Below, one piece after another: positions 1 through 8,852 of a DNA stretch of 64,000 nucleotides. The notes beneath the pieces are model-generated. The model was not told the origin of the DNA. It saw only the letters and a program-made list of their open reading frames with translations, and made no database searches. The position numbers and the translations under genes are program-made. Source of the DNA: Rhodococcus ruber (lineage in GTDB: Bacteria; Actinomycetota; Actinomycetes; Mycobacteriales; Mycobacteriaceae); NCBI RefSeq assembly GCF_027270735.1, contig NZ_JAPWIJ010000009.1, positions 1-64,000 of the forward strand, in the 5' to 3' direction. How positions within the stretch are numbered: the first letter of the stretch is position 1; each line of letters starts with the position of its first letter.

Positions 1-53
1 GCGCCGATGGTACTGCACTCGACAGGGTGTGGGAGAGTAGGACACCGCCGAAC
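1..53 (+). rRNA. rrf: 5S ribosomal RNA, 3' end (partial)
   Basis: The first ~53 bases match the conserved 3' third of bacterial 5S rRNA: the GCGCCGATGGTACTGC stretch, the GGGTGTGGGAGAGTAGG helix and the closing ACACCGCCG arm that pairs with the missing 5' end. The gene starts before the window, so a 16S-23S-5S operon should lie immediately to the left. The exact 3' end is uncertain by a few bases. A perfect hairpin terminator follows. Confidence 0.9.
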
Positions 54-64
54 ACAACCATCCC

Positions 65-98
65 AGTATGCCCCCGACCATCCGGTCGGGGGCATACT
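65..98 (+). terminator. Terminator of the rRNA operon
   Basis: A perfect 15-bp stem, AGTATGCCCCCGACC (65-79) with its exact reverse complement (84-98), closes a 4-base ATCC loop 11 bases after the 5S end. The stem is very GC-rich and has no long T tract, which is usual for actinobacterial rrn terminators. Confidence 0.85.
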
Positions 99-224
99 GC
101 ATTTCGAAACCATCGCCCCCACAACCCAACCCGCCGCACCGATCGCGAATCGATTCTCATCGACCATGCTCGCCAACGGTTGGTTGTGTACCAAGGGCTC
201 GGTTCTGTGGCACAGTCGAAGTCG

Positions 225-848
225 ATGAAACTCGCCGTCGATCAGCACCGCGTCAGCAGAATTCTGCTCGATTTCGATCTGAGCATCGAATTCGACGACG
301 GAGCCACCATTTCCTTCAGTGAAGTGGTGATCGATGACCTCACGGTCGACGAAGACAATCAGTTCGAGGGTTTACGGGCCCTCGCGGCCTTGCACGGTCT
401 CGTGTGCGAAGACGTCGACTACGACCAGTCGGGCGTGCTGCGAATGGCATTCGCCGGCGGGCACACAGTGGTGGCTTCTCCCCGCGACGAAGTCGAATCC
501 TGGGAGTATTGCGCCGCAGACGGGTCCACCGTCCTGTGCGGACCGGAAGGGGCCGTCGAATCGTGGCCGGCTCCTGAGCACCTCAGCACGGAAGTATCGA
601 CTGTCGAAGGTCTCCCTTCGATCGGTGCAACCGTGGTTCGGTTGTCGACGGGTGACGAGCCGGCTGTCGAATTCTCGGACGGCACCAAGCTGCTGTTCGA
701 TCTTCCGCTCGATTCCGGCTATCTCGTATTGCGGGAGAGCGTCACGTCGAGCACCATCTCCGAAGAAGGTACCGACCAGTCCCACGGGGATTGGGTGGTC
801 GAGCTGTCCTCGGGACACGTGATCTTTTATCGGCCGCGAACCACGTAG
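225..848 (+). CDS. Hypothetical acidic protein, 207 aa
   Basis: I do not recognise a family. The protein is rich in Asp, Glu, Ser and Val with alternating hydrophobic residues, suggesting an all-beta soluble fold. It has no signal peptide, membrane segment or obvious catalytic motif. Several stretches repeat the theme 'hydrophobic-E-F-x-D-G-x-hydrophobic' (near residues 22 and 145), hinting at two related beta sub-domains. The ATG at 225 is chosen because the frame upstream runs back into the 5S terminator region; a GTG at 207 is an alternative. The 3' end overlaps the convergent DUF2071 gene by 22 bases. Confidence 0.6.
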   Translation: MKLAVDQHRVSRILLDFDLSIEFDDGATISFSEVVIDDLTVDEDNQFEGLRALAALHGLVCEDVDYDQSGVLRMAFAGGHTVVASPRDEVESWEYCAADGSTVLCGPEGAVESWPAPEHLSTEVSTVEGLPSIGATVVRLSTGDEPAVEFSDGTKLLFDLPLDSGYLVLRESVTSSTISEEGTDQSHGDWVVELSSGHVIFYRPRTT

Positions 849-1576
849 GGCTTTCCGAACTGGGTTTCGACACCGGGTGAGTACAGCACCGAGTCCGGCG
901 GGCGTGTGCTGACGCCGGGCAGGCCTGCTGCAGCCACGAGTTCGTCGGAGCAGTGGGTCAGTTCCGCATCGACCAGGTTCCAGTGCCGGTGCACGTTCGG
1001 TACGTACAGCAGCCTGCCGGCCAGCGAGGTGTGCAATCCCCATCGCGCCGTGAGAAAGACTGCCAGTGGGTTCTCGGACATGTCGCGTGTTCCCCGGACG
1101 ATTCCGAAATCGGTCGTGGCACCTCGCCGCGGCGGAGCGAGGCGTTTGCTGCGGTAGCCGATCGTGGTGGTGTCGTCGTCGATGTCGATCGAGGCCCAGC
1201 GATACGGAATGCGAGCGAGGTTGGTGCCCAACACGACTGCCAGTCTGGAAGCCTCCAGCGATCTGAACACGACGCCGCGTCGACCCTCTGCGTCGACGGA
1301 GTACAGCCGGACGTTGATCTCCCCGAACGTACCGAAGTACGGAACAGGGTGCCGATATCCGAGGCCTGCACCGACCATGTGAAAGCCGATCAGCCCGACC
1401 CACGTGGAACCGTCGAACTCGTCGGGTTCACACCCGTCGGGAAGCAGCGGAGCGACAGCCGAGCTGGGCACTTGCCAGTGCAAGAAGACCAGCCGTTCCC
1501 AGCGCTGATCCATCACGATCGGACGAGGCAACAGCGGTGGCCGCGGCCAGAGGCGTCGGGCATCGTCTCGATTCAT
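827..1576 (-). CDS. DUF2071 (YqjF-like) protein
   Basis: A 249-aa soluble protein of the DUF2071/YqjF family, related in fold to acetoacetate decarboxylase; no enzymatic role is established for most members. Visible family marks are an N-terminal region naming a Trp-rich 'MDQRWERLVFLHW' segment, a 'LLPDG' turn, the 'TWVGLIGFHM' strand and a 'FGEINVRLY' strand. The ATG at 1576 fits the family's usual length; the open frame upstream is non-coding extension. It ends inside the tail of the convergent hypothetical gene (22-base overlap) and lies 23 bases downstream of the SIMPL-domain gene on the same strand, so the two may be co-transcribed. Confidence 0.8.
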   Translation of the reverse strand: MNRDDARRLWPRPPLLPRPIVMDQRWERLVFLHWQVPSSAVAPLLPDGCEPDEFDGSTWVGLIGFHMVGAGLGYRHPVPYFGTFGEINVRLYSVDAEGRRGVVFRSLEASRLAVVLGTNLARIPYRWASIDIDDDTTTIGYRSKRLAPPRRGATTDFGIVRGTRDMSENPLAVFLTARWGLHTSLAGRLLYVPNVHRHWNLVDAELTHCSDELVAAAGLPGVSTRPPDSVLYSPGVETQFGKPYVVRGR

Positions 1577-1599
1577 GGTTCGAGCGTATGCGCGCGGCG

Positions 1600-2268
1600 T
1601 CAGATAGCGGTGAATCGGGCGTGCACGCTCGCAGCGATCGTGATGTTCTCGGGTTTGAGCGCAAACCCGGTCGGTGCAGACTTCGCGGCGAACATACGAG
1701 GGGAGGCGTCGGGGCCGCCGTGCTCGGCGGTCCCCGGCAGCAGACCTGGATCGGCGATCGCGACGGCGCGCACCCCCGTTCTCCCCAGGCTCGACGCGTA
1801 AGCCTCGGCCTTGGCCACCGCGTCCCGAACGGCAAGTTCGCGTACTGCCAGCGTGTGCGAGATCCGGCTCGATGCGGTCAGGTCCCAATCGAAGTGATCG
1901 ATCGACACTCCCTCGAGCGCAGAGGCGGCGTAGACGAAGGCGTCGACCAGGTCGAGTTGGCTGAACTGTACTTCGACGGATGCCTCCGCTTGGTAGACGT
2001 ACGGCAATTGTTCGCCGTCGTGATTGAACGGCCTGTTTCGCGAGTGCCGCACCTGATCGACAGACCACCGATCGATGGGGCCGCCGTCGCTGCTGTAGAG
2101 GGGTTCGACGAGACGCGTCAGCTCGCGGACGAGCTGCTGGGCAGGCTCGGACGCCGACTCCGCCGTTCGTCCGTCGGTACGGACGGTCAGCGACAGCGTG
2201 CACTGCTCGGGCGGATAGGTGGCTGCGCCGTGACCGACGACTGTGATGTCGAGTGCTTCAGGGCTCAT
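1600..2268 (-). CDS. SIMPL domain (DUF541) protein
   Basis: A 222-aa protein of the SIMPL/DUF541 family (BP26/OMP28-like). The opening strand 'ITVVGHGAATYPPEQCTLSL' has the typical G-x-G/A pattern, and the middle carries the family's 'AVRDAVAKAEAYASSLG' helix. Members are often periplasmic, but no signal peptide is seen here, so a cytoplasmic location is likely. The ATG at 2268 begins directly at the first domain strand. Only weak ribosome-binding sequence precedes it. It reads toward the DUF2071 gene and is divergent from the 2OG-oxygenase gene. Confidence 0.8.
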   Translation of the reverse strand: MSPEALDITVVGHGAATYPPEQCTLSLTVRTDGRTAESASEPAQQLVRELTRLVEPLYSSDGGPIDRWSVDQVRHSRNRPFNHDGEQLPYVYQAEASVEVQFSQLDLVDAFVYAASALEGVSIDHFDWDLTASSRISHTLAVRELAVRDAVAKAEAYASSLGRTGVRAVAIADPGLLPGTAEHGGPDASPRMFAAKSAPTGFALKPENITIAASVHARFTAI

Positions 2269-2355
2269 GGCGTCCAGTCTCGCATCCGCGCACCGATATT
2301 CACCGAATCTCAACAGTGCTGGCCGACGCGGCAGGTGGGGAGGACAATTGCGAAC

Positions 2356-3348
2356 ATGCTTCCTGTTCTCGATCTTGCATCCGCCGAAAACGACCCCCGC
2401 GCGTTCCAGCGGTCTCTGCGCGAAGCTGCTCATCGTTCCGGCTTCTTCTATCTCGTCGGACACGGGATCGAGACCGAACGGATGCACGAGGTGCTGCGTC
2501 TCGCGCGTCGGTTCTTCGCTGTGCCGGACCATGTGAAGGACGAGATCAGTCAGCTGAAGAGCCCGCACTTCCGCGGCTACTCACGGGTGGGTGGGGAGCT
2601 GACCAACGGCCGGGTGGACTGGCGGGAGCAGATCGACATCGGACCCGAGCGCCCGGCAATCGACGGGGCCGAGGGGTACTGGAACCTGCAGGGTCCCAAT
2701 CTGTGGCCGTCACAGCCCACAGGGTTCAGAGAGACGTTCGAGGAGTGGGAGCGCACGGTATCGGGTCTCGGACTTCGTCTCCTGCGACATTGGGCGCAAT
2801 CCCTCGGAGCCCCCGAGAATGTGTTCGACGATGCTTTCGCCACCGCGCCCGCAACGCTGATGAAGGTCGTCCGCTATCCGGGTACTCCCGATCATTCGCA
2901 GGGCGTCGGCGCACACAAGGATTCCGGGGTGCTGACGCTGCTCCTCGTCGAACCGGAGTCGTCGGGACTCCAGGTGGAGACGACTCCCGATACGTGGATC
3001 GATGTGCCGCCGTTGGCCAGGGCATTCATCGTCAATATCGGCGAGTTGTTGGAGGTGGCGACCGGAGGCTATCTCCGGGCCACGCGGCACCGGGTGGTCG
3101 CGCCGGGGCCCGGCATCGACCGGATATCGGTGCCACACTTTCTGAGCCCGGCCCTCGATGCCGTCGTCCCGGTGATCGAACTGCCCGCCGAATTGGCGCA
3201 GCATTCACGAGGAGTCGAGAACGACCCCGACAACCCCATCTACAGCACCTACGGTGAGAACGCGTGGAAGTCCCGCACGCGAGCACACCCTGATGTGGCC
3301 GAGTTGCACCACGGCATTGCTCCGGCCGGTCGGCAGTCTGTCTACTGA
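2356..3348 (+). CDS. 2-oxoglutarate/Fe(II) oxygenase, isopenicillin N synthase family
   Basis: A 330-aa soluble enzyme of the isopenicillin-N-synthase-like dioxygenase family. The DIOX_N-type N-terminus (residues 1-110) includes a 'GFFYLVGHGI' segment. The iron triad is visible as H187-x-D189 in 'GAHKDSG' and H245 in 'ATRHRV', and the 2-oxoglutarate carboxylate is expected to bind R256 in 'RIS'. All catalytic residues are present, so it should be active; the substrate is unknown. The ATG at 2356 is chosen as the first start at the domain boundary. It overlaps the convergent DoxX gene by 7 bases. Confidence 0.88.
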   Translation: MLPVLDLASAENDPRAFQRSLREAAHRSGFFYLVGHGIETERMHEVLRLARRFFAVPDHVKDEISQLKSPHFRGYSRVGGELTNGRVDWREQIDIGPERPAIDGAEGYWNLQGPNLWPSQPTGFRETFEEWERTVSGLGLRLLRHWAQSLGAPENVFDDAFATAPATLMKVVRYPGTPDHSQGVGAHKDSGVLTLLLVEPESSGLQVETTPDTWIDVPPLARAFIVNIGELLEVATGGYLRATRHRVVAPGPGIDRISVPHFLSPALDAVVPVIELPAELAQHSRGVENDPDNPIYSTYGENAWKSRTRAHPDVAELHHGIAPAGRQSVY

Positions 3349-3770
3349 CTCCGACCGCGGCCCTGACGTGACGCGCGGTACTGGGCCCAGGCCCCGGTGC
3401 ACCACAGCGCCCAGACGATCAGCAGCGGCTGGAACAGCAATCGGATTCCTCGTGCTGCGTCGGAGTCGAGGCCGAACGCGTCGGTGTGGGTGACGAATTG
3501 CGAAATGTTGCCGGGGAACACCGCGACGAAGAAGGCCGCGACCACCCACCCGACAAGCGGTGCGCGAGCGGTCCAGAACAGCAGCGCCAGCCCGAGCCCG
3601 ATCTCGACGACCCCCGACGCCAACACGACGAAGTCGGTGCTCAGTGGCACCCACCCGGGCACCTGGGCTGCGAAAGTACTGCGCGCCCAGAACAGGTGGC
3701 TCAGACCGGCGAAGACGAGGAACGCCCCGAGTACGACCCGGCCGATGGTGCGAGATATCGATTTCGTCAT
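3342..3770 (-). CDS. DoxX-family membrane protein
   Basis: A 142-aa integral membrane protein with about four predicted transmembrane helices. It carries the DoxX pattern 'FLVFAGLSHLFW' in helix 1 and a G-x-x-E ('SGVVEIGLGLALL') in helix 2. DoxX proteins are small inner-membrane proteins, some linked to thiol-redox or terminal-oxidase modules; nothing nearby points to a specific partner. The ATG at 3770 gives the normal family length. The tail overlaps the upstream oxygenase gene by 7 bases in convergent orientation, and the start is 34 bases from the divergent dinB start. Confidence 0.82.
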   Translation of the reverse strand: MTKSISRTIGRVVLGAFLVFAGLSHLFWARSTFAAQVPGWVPLSTDFVVLASGVVEIGLGLALLFWTARAPLVGWVVAAFFVAVFPGNISQFVTHTDAFGLDSDAARGIRLLFQPLLIVWALWCTGAWAQYRASRQGRGRSQ

Positions 3771-3804
3771 TGCGTCATGAGACACCACGGGCACACTGGG
3801 CACC

Positions 3805-4872
3805 ATGACCGGGAGCACCCCAACCGACCCAGGGCGTCGCCGATGGGTACTGCACGTCGACCTCGACCAGTTCATCGCTGCCGTCGAAGTGCTGCGGAAC
3901 CCCGATCTGGCGGGCAAAGCCGTGGTGGTCGGCGGTAGGGGAGATCCCACCGAGCGCGGTGTGGTCTCGACGGCGTCGTACGAGGCGAGGGCCGAGGGTG
4001 TCGGTTCCGGGATGCCGCTGCGAGTCGCCGCGAAGAAAATTCCCGACGCGATCTTTCTCCCGGTCGACAAACCGGCGTACGACGAGGCGTCTGCGATGGT
4101 GATGGACACGCTGCGAACGTTGGGTGTCGTAGTCGAGGTGATCGGCTGGGACGAGGCATTTCTCGGTGTCGAGACCGACGACCCGGAGCGCTTTGCCAAG
4201 ACAGTGCACGACGCGGTGTTCGACGCGACAGGGTTGCATTGCTCGGTCGGTATCGGAGACAACAAGTTACGAGCCAAGATCGCTACCGACTTCGACAAAC
4301 CGCAGGGCATCTATCGCCTGACAGAGAACAATTGGTTCGAGGTGATGGGTGCACGTGGTACCGACGCGCTGTGGGGGATCGGCAAGAAGATCTCGAAGAG
4401 GCTTACCGCACTGGATATCTCGACCGTCCGAGAACTGGCCGATGCCGACGACGCGGACCTGGCCGCGGCGTTCGGACCGAAGATCGGCCCCTGGCTCGGA
4501 ACGAAGGGGCGGGGTGTAGACCTCGCGCCGGTCACCTCCGAGCCGTGGGTAGCGCGGTCACACAGTCGCGAGGTCACGTTCCAGACCAACGTCGCCGATT
4601 GGGCCGCGATCCGGCACGAGGTCGCGGCGTTGACGTCGAAAGTGTTGGCAGACATCGAAGCCGAGAATCGGCCGGCCGTACGAGCCGCACTGAAGATCCG
4701 CTACGCGCCGTTCGAGACGCACACCGTCAGCGCACCGATCGCTGGTGTGCCGACCTTCGATCCAGAAGTACTGACCTCGGCTGCGGTGGCGTTGGTGGAT
4801 CGTCTCGATCACAGTCGAGAAGTCCGCCTGATCGGAGTCAGGCTCGAAATGACTCCACCGCAGTCGGTCTGA
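3805..4872 (+). CDS. dinB: Y-family DNA polymerase IV, DinB2-type
   Basis: A 355-aa Y-family translesion DNA polymerase. Palm catalytic carboxylates are D19 (in 'HVDLDQF') and D116/E117 (in 'GWDEAFL'), followed by the finger and thumb helix-hairpin-helix region ('LWGIGKKISKRL') and a C-terminal little-finger domain. The 'GWDEAFL' form of the usual S-x-DE motif and the short length match mycobacterial DinB2 (DinP) rather than DinB1. The residue at the steric-gate position is Ile24, not the usual Phe or Tyr. No C-terminal beta-clamp peptide of the QLxLF type is evident in the last residues. It ends immediately before the convergent TerD-family gene. Confidence 0.92.
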   Translation: MTGSTPTDPGRRRWVLHVDLDQFIAAVEVLRNPDLAGKAVVVGGRGDPTERGVVSTASYEARAEGVGSGMPLRVAAKKIPDAIFLPVDKPAYDEASAMVMDTLRTLGVVVEVIGWDEAFLGVETDDPERFAKTVHDAVFDATGLHCSVGIGDNKLRAKIATDFDKPQGIYRLTENNWFEVMGARGTDALWGIGKKISKRLTALDISTVRELADADDADLAAAFGPKIGPWLGTKGRGVDLAPVTSEPWVARSHSREVTFQTNVADWAAIRHEVAALTSKVLADIEAENRPAVRAALKIRYAPFETHTVSAPIAGVPTFDPEVLTSAAVALVDRLDHSREVRLIGVRLEMTPPQSV

Positions 4873-5577
4873 CTACTTTCGGCCCGCTGCCCAGCGCAGT
4901 CCCCAGCCGTACTTCTTGTCGAGGTCGGCCTGACTGCCCTGGATGTACTCGACCTCACGGGTGACCGTGATTCCGGCAGACGTGTTCTCCAACAATGCGA
5001 TAGAGCAGATCCGTGCCGAGTTCTCGGCCGAATCGAGGCGTACCTCCACCTGAGGTCCGCTGGTGGGGTACAGCGTCACCACTCCGTCGACTGCGGCCCA
5101 GTTCGGTGCGCCGTCGTAGATCATCGCGAAGATCAGGATGCGGGCGAACTTCTCGGGATGGGCGAGATTGATGTGCATGTTCTCGCCGCCGCTGACCGAG
5201 CCGGAACGGTCGTCGCCGTCGAGAGCGATGAACGGCGCGTCCTGCAGCGAACCGAAGCTGTTTCCGAGCGCTTGAACAACGCCTTTGGAGCCGTCGCGCA
5301 ATTCGTAGAGGCACCCGAGGTCGAGATCGACTCCGCCCGAACCGTACGACGCGGCGGCCAACTTGGCCAGGAAGCCTTTCTTCTTCGGCTGTGCCGCAGG
5401 TGCGCCGCTGGACCAGTTGAGGTTCACCCGCATCGAGCCCTGCTTTTCGCCGGACTTGGTCAGGCTGATGGTCGGCGATGCTTTGGACAGCGTCACTTTG
5501 CTCAGACTGACCGGAGCGCCGGCCTGCGATGCCGAGGGTTGCCCGGTCGAGGGCTTGCGGGTGTAGTCGATGGCCAT
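4873..5577 (-). CDS. TerD-family tellurium/stress protein
   Basis: A 234-aa protein with one TerD domain (about residues 22-230), including the calcium-site signature 'GVDLDLGCLYEL' near residue 82 and the 'SVSGGENMHINL' strand. TerD-family proteins are soluble beta-sandwich Ca2+-binding proteins associated with tellurite resistance and envelope stress. The N-terminal ~45 residues are Ser/Thr/Lys-rich and low-complexity. A clear ribosome site (GGAAGG) lies about six bases before the ATG at 5577. It stands alone, without the rest of a ter operon, so a general stress role is more likely than true tellurite resistance. Confidence 0.85.
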   Translation of the reverse strand: MAIDYTRKPSTGQPSASQAGAPVSLSKVTLSKASPTISLTKSGEKQGSMRVNLNWSSGAPAAQPKKKGFLAKLAAASYGSGGVDLDLGCLYELRDGSKGVVQALGNSFGSLQDAPFIALDGDDRSGSVSGGENMHINLAHPEKFARILIFAMIYDGAPNWAAVDGVVTLYPTSGPQVEVRLDSAENSARICSIALLENTSAGITVTREVEYIQGSQADLDKKYGWGLRWAAGRK

Positions 5578-5781
5578 GGTGGTGCCTTCCGAACGGTCGA
5601 TTCCCGGATCGTGATGTCCGGTTTGGGCGGTCCGTCGAGAATAGCCGCAAACCTGGCGATCGACGCTCGGTGTCGGCCGGACATCGAACGGTAGATGGAG
5701 GCACCTGCGACAGAACTCGGCGCGACGAGCGAGACCTCGCGGGTCACCCGTCGCGCCGATGTGGACAGACGTGAGGTCCGA

Positions 5782-7533
5782 TCAGGGCCGGGGCACGTTG
5801 CGCAGGTTCGACTTCGCCATCCGAACGGCCTCGCCGACGCCGCCGTTGAGGACGACCTTGCTCATCGCCAACGCAAATCCCTTGAGCTGCTCTCCGGTGA
5901 GAGTCGGCGGCACCGACAGAGCCAAGGGATCGGTGATCAGCTGGACCAGCGCCGGACCGTCGACAGAGAACGCGGTCTCGAGGGCGCTGCGGATGTCACC
6001 AGGCTGCTCGACGCGTTGTGCATGGATACCCGCGGCTGCAGCGATGCCCGTGTAGTCGACCTGGGGCACGTCGACGCCGAAGTCGGGCAGGCCGTCCACG
6101 AGCATCTCGGCCTTGACCATGCCCAGCGTCGAATTGTCGAACAGCACGATCTTGACGGGCAGCTTGTACATCGCGACGGTCAAGAGTTCGGAGAGCAGCA
6201 TCGAGAAGCCACCGTCGCCGGAGATCGAGACAACTTGGCGGCCCGGGTTGGCGAACTGTGCTCCGATGGCGTGCGGCAATGCGTTGGCCATGGATCCGTG
6301 CAGCATCGACGCGACGAAAGCTCTACGGCCGGTGGGGTTGATGTAGCGCGCGGTCCACACGTTGCACATGCCGGTGTCGGTGGTGAACACTGCGTCGCCG
6401 GCGGCGAGGTCGTCGAGAACCGACGCAGCGTACTCGGGGTGGATCGGAACGAGCTTCTCGGCGTTGCGGGTGTACGCGCCGACGGTCTTGCCCATCAGGT
6501 CGTTGTGCTTGTCCACCCACTTCTCCACGTAGCGGCGGTCTGTTTTGCGGGTGACCAACGGAGCCAATGCATTCAGGGTGGCCCGAACATCACCGTGGAT
6601 GGGGTACTGCACCGAGGTTCGACGCCCCAGCTTGGTGGGATCGATGTCGATCTGCGCGGTCGTGACGTCCTCGGGAAGGAACTGCTGGTACGGGAAGTCG
6701 GTGCCGAGCAGGATGAGTAGATCCGCGTCGTGGATCCCGGCATGCGCAGCTCCGTACCCGAGCAAACCCGTCATGCCGACGTCGTACGGGTTGTCGTACT
6801 GGATGAACTCCTTGCCGCGCAACGAATGTCCGACGGGAGCGCCGATGGTGTCGGCGAATGCGACCACCTCGTCGTGGGCACCCTTGACGCCGTAGCCGGC
6901 GAAGATCGCGACCTTCTCGGCGTTGTTGATGGCGTCGGCCAGTCGCTGGATGTCCGCCGCGGGCGGTGTGACGATCGGTGCCGCGGGAATGGCGATCGGG
7001 TCCATCGTTCCGGCGGCCGACAGTTCGGCGATATCGCCTGGGAGCGTCAGGACCGACACCCCACCTCCGGTGATGGCGGCATTGATCGCCGCACGGAACA
7101 CCCGAGGTGCCTGCTCCGCGGTGGAGACGAACTCGTTGTAGAGAGAACATTCGCCGAAGAGTCGATCGGGGTGTGTCTCCTGGAAGTAACCCGAGCCGAT
7201 CTCACTGCTGGGAATGTGCGACGCGATCGCCAGAACCGGTGCGCCGGAGCGGTGGGCGTCGAACAGTCCGTTGATCAGATGAAGGTTTCCCGGGCCACAC
7301 GAACCAGCGCATACGGCCAGAGCGCCGGTGGTCTGCGCGTCGGCCGAGGCAGCGAACGCCGCGGCCTCCTCGTGTCGCACGTGAATCCAATCGATACCGC
7401 CCTTGGCCGATCCGCCGGTACGACGCACTGCATCGACCACCGGATTGAGACTGTCGCCGACGATGCCGTAGATGCGTTGTACGCCGGCGTCGACGAGTCC
7501 GCGAACGAGCTGATCGGCCACTGTGGTGGGCAT
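5782..7533 (-). CDS. poxB: Pyruvate dehydrogenase (quinone), PoxB type
   Basis: A 583-aa thiamine-diphosphate enzyme of the pyruvate oxidase family that would convert pyruvate to acetate and CO2 and pass electrons to menaquinone. Three family domains are visible: N-terminal pyrimidine-binding (1-170, with the catalytic Glu in 'VRHEEAAAF'), central FAD/nucleotide-like domain (about 190-330) and C-terminal PP domain with 'GDGGFSMLL' ... 'LFDNSTLGM', the ThDP-Mg2+ motif. A strong ribosome site (GAGGAG, ~8-base spacing) precedes the ATG at 7533. It forms a single-gene unit in the cytoplasm, probably peripherally membrane-bound. Acetolactate synthase is a less likely alternative because PoxB-type length and motifs fit throughout. 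Confidence 0.9.
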   Translation of the reverse strand: MPTTVADQLVRGLVDAGVQRIYGIVGDSLNPVVDAVRRTGGSAKGGIDWIHVRHEEAAAFAASADAQTTGALAVCAGSCGPGNLHLINGLFDAHRSGAPVLAIASHIPSSEIGSGYFQETHPDRLFGECSLYNEFVSTAEQAPRVFRAAINAAITGGGVSVLTLPGDIAELSAAGTMDPIAIPAAPIVTPPAADIQRLADAINNAEKVAIFAGYGVKGAHDEVVAFADTIGAPVGHSLRGKEFIQYDNPYDVGMTGLLGYGAAHAGIHDADLLILLGTDFPYQQFLPEDVTTAQIDIDPTKLGRRTSVQYPIHGDVRATLNALAPLVTRKTDRRYVEKWVDKHNDLMGKTVGAYTRNAEKLVPIHPEYAASVLDDLAAGDAVFTTDTGMCNVWTARYINPTGRRAFVASMLHGSMANALPHAIGAQFANPGRQVVSISGDGGFSMLLSELLTVAMYKLPVKIVLFDNSTLGMVKAEMLVDGLPDFGVDVPQVDYTGIAAAAGIHAQRVEQPGDIRSALETAFSVDGPALVQLITDPLALSVPPTLTGEQLKGFALAMSKVVLNGGVGEAVRMAKSNLRNVPRP

Positions 7534-7620
7534 GTGAAATTCTCCTCGGATGTAGTGGCGCGTTCGGATCGATGTGCCTCACGTGCGCCAGTTCGACGCC
7601 TTCCCTGTGCCGAGGGCGTA

Positions 7621-7695
7621 TCAAACATAGAAGTGCAGCACGATCGCTACCGCAAGAGGAAAGACCAGGTAGAGGCCCGGCGCGATCTCCGTCAC
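7621..7695 (-). CDS. Possible 24-aa hydrophobic peptide
   Basis: A short GTG-started frame encodes 24 residues that are almost entirely hydrophobic ('LYLVFPLAVAIVLHFYV' at the C-terminus), the size of one membrane helix. An AGGA sequence sits about 10 bases upstream. It lies 45 bases downstream of the MFS transporter on the same strand, so it could be an accessory membrane peptide made from the same transcript. It is too short to judge by composition, and chance is a real alternative. Confidence 0.27.
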   Translation of the reverse strand: MTEIAPGLYLVFPLAVAIVLHFYV

Positions 7696-7739
7696 GTGGC
7701 GATATTCCTGCCAGCACCCAACCGGTTTTGCGGGTGGCC

Positions 7740-8852
7740 CTACGCAGACAACCGCAACACCCGGAGGGACGCTGCGGTTCCCAGCACCAGTACCCCGGTC
7801 GCGATGGCGAAGGCGATCGAATAAGAATCGCCGATGGCGGGCGCGACGATCAGTGGGCCGAGTACCTGCCCGACGCCGTAGACCGCAGTCAGTGTTGCCG
7901 CGGTACGTCCGATGGGCAATGTCTGGGCGGTGCTCATCGTCAGCATCGTGATGCCCATGAACGTTCCGCCGAACAACAGAGCCGAGAACACAGCGGCGAC
8001 GGTGTTTCCGGTCAGAGCGGGAAGGACCGCGGCGACGGTCTGCAAAGCGAATGCTGCCACCAGGGCGCTGCGCATGCTGGTTCGCCGAGCAATTCCCTGC
8101 CACAACACGGTCGCCGGTACCGAGGCGAATCCGACGACGATCCACACCGCCGGACCCACCGACGTACTGCCGTGGCCACCGACCGCCGCCACGAGAAACG
8201 TACCGACGACGATGTAGCCGAGCCCCTCGAGGAAGTACGCGAACAGCAGTGTTCGCCAGATGGTCCGGGTCCTGCGATCGATGTCGCCGGATGCAGCCTG
8301 CGTTGCGGGCTCGGGATGCACCCGTAGCGTCCACGCCGGGGCGACGAGGACCGCTGTCAGCACCGCCGAGCACACCCACAGCGCCTCCCACGACAGATGT
8401 GGCCCGACGAGCAACGTCAGTATGCCCGACGCCGCGATGCCTGCACCGACGCCGCCGAACGCGATCCCGGGTGACGCACCGTCGGCACTGTGCTTGGTGA
8501 CGGTGCTCGCGCACGCGATGAACACCGCGGCGCTCGCCAGGCCTGCCAGGAATCTCAGGGCAGAGAACGCTGCGGTGGAATGCACAGCAGCCATGGCCAA
8601 TTCGCTGGCGATGAGCACGACAGTCCACAACCGGAACGATGTCGTCGTGTTGATCGAGGGACGCACCGACAGTGCGATCGCGCCGACGAGATAGCCGGCA
8701 TAGTTCGCGGTCGCGATGACGGCACCGCTGCTCGGGGTCAACTCCGCCGCGTCGACCATGATCGGTAGCAGCGGCGTGAACACGAATCGCCCGACGCCCA
8801 TCGCGGCCGCGAGTCCGGCCGCGGCAGCGAACGACAGTCGACGGCCGTTCAT
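7740..8852 (-). CDS. MFS transporter, YbfB/YjiJ family
   Basis: A 370-aa membrane protein with about twelve hydrophobic segments, belonging to the YbfB/YjiJ branch of the major facilitator superfamily. The opening 'GVGRFVFTPLLPIM' is characteristic of that branch, and a charged loop near residues 185-200 separates the two six-helix halves. The substrate is unknown. The ATG at 8852 is preferred over an upstream ATG at 8906 because a very strong AGGGGGGG ribosome site precedes it by about eight bases and the extra residues are not membrane-like. Confidence 0.85.
   Translation of the reverse strand: MNGRRLSFAAAAGLAAAMGVGRFVFTPLLPIMVDAAELTPSSGAVIATANYAGYLVGAIALSVRPSINTTTSFRLWTVVLIASELAMAAVHSTAAFSALRFLAGLASAAVFIACASTVTKHSADGASPGIAFGGVGAGIAASGILTLLVGPHLSWEALWVCSAVLTAVLVAPAWTLRVHPEPATQAASGDIDRRTRTIWRTLLFAYFLEGLGYIVVGTFLVAAVGGHGSTSVGPAVWIVVGFASVPATVLWQGIARRTSMRSALVAAFALQTVAAVLPALTGNTVAAVFSALLFGGTFMGITMLTMSTAQTLPIGRTAATLTAVYGVGQVLGPLIVAPAIGDSYSIAFAIATGVLVLGTAASLRVLRLSA

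Noticed and set aside
1537..2355. A long N-terminal extension of the 2OG oxygenase frame
   Set aside because: It runs antisense through the DUF2071 and SIMPL genes and shows no homology; the domain starts at 2356.
4873..5577. Tellurite-resistance operon
   Set aside because: Only one TerD-domain gene is present, with no terA/B/C/Z/E partners nearby.
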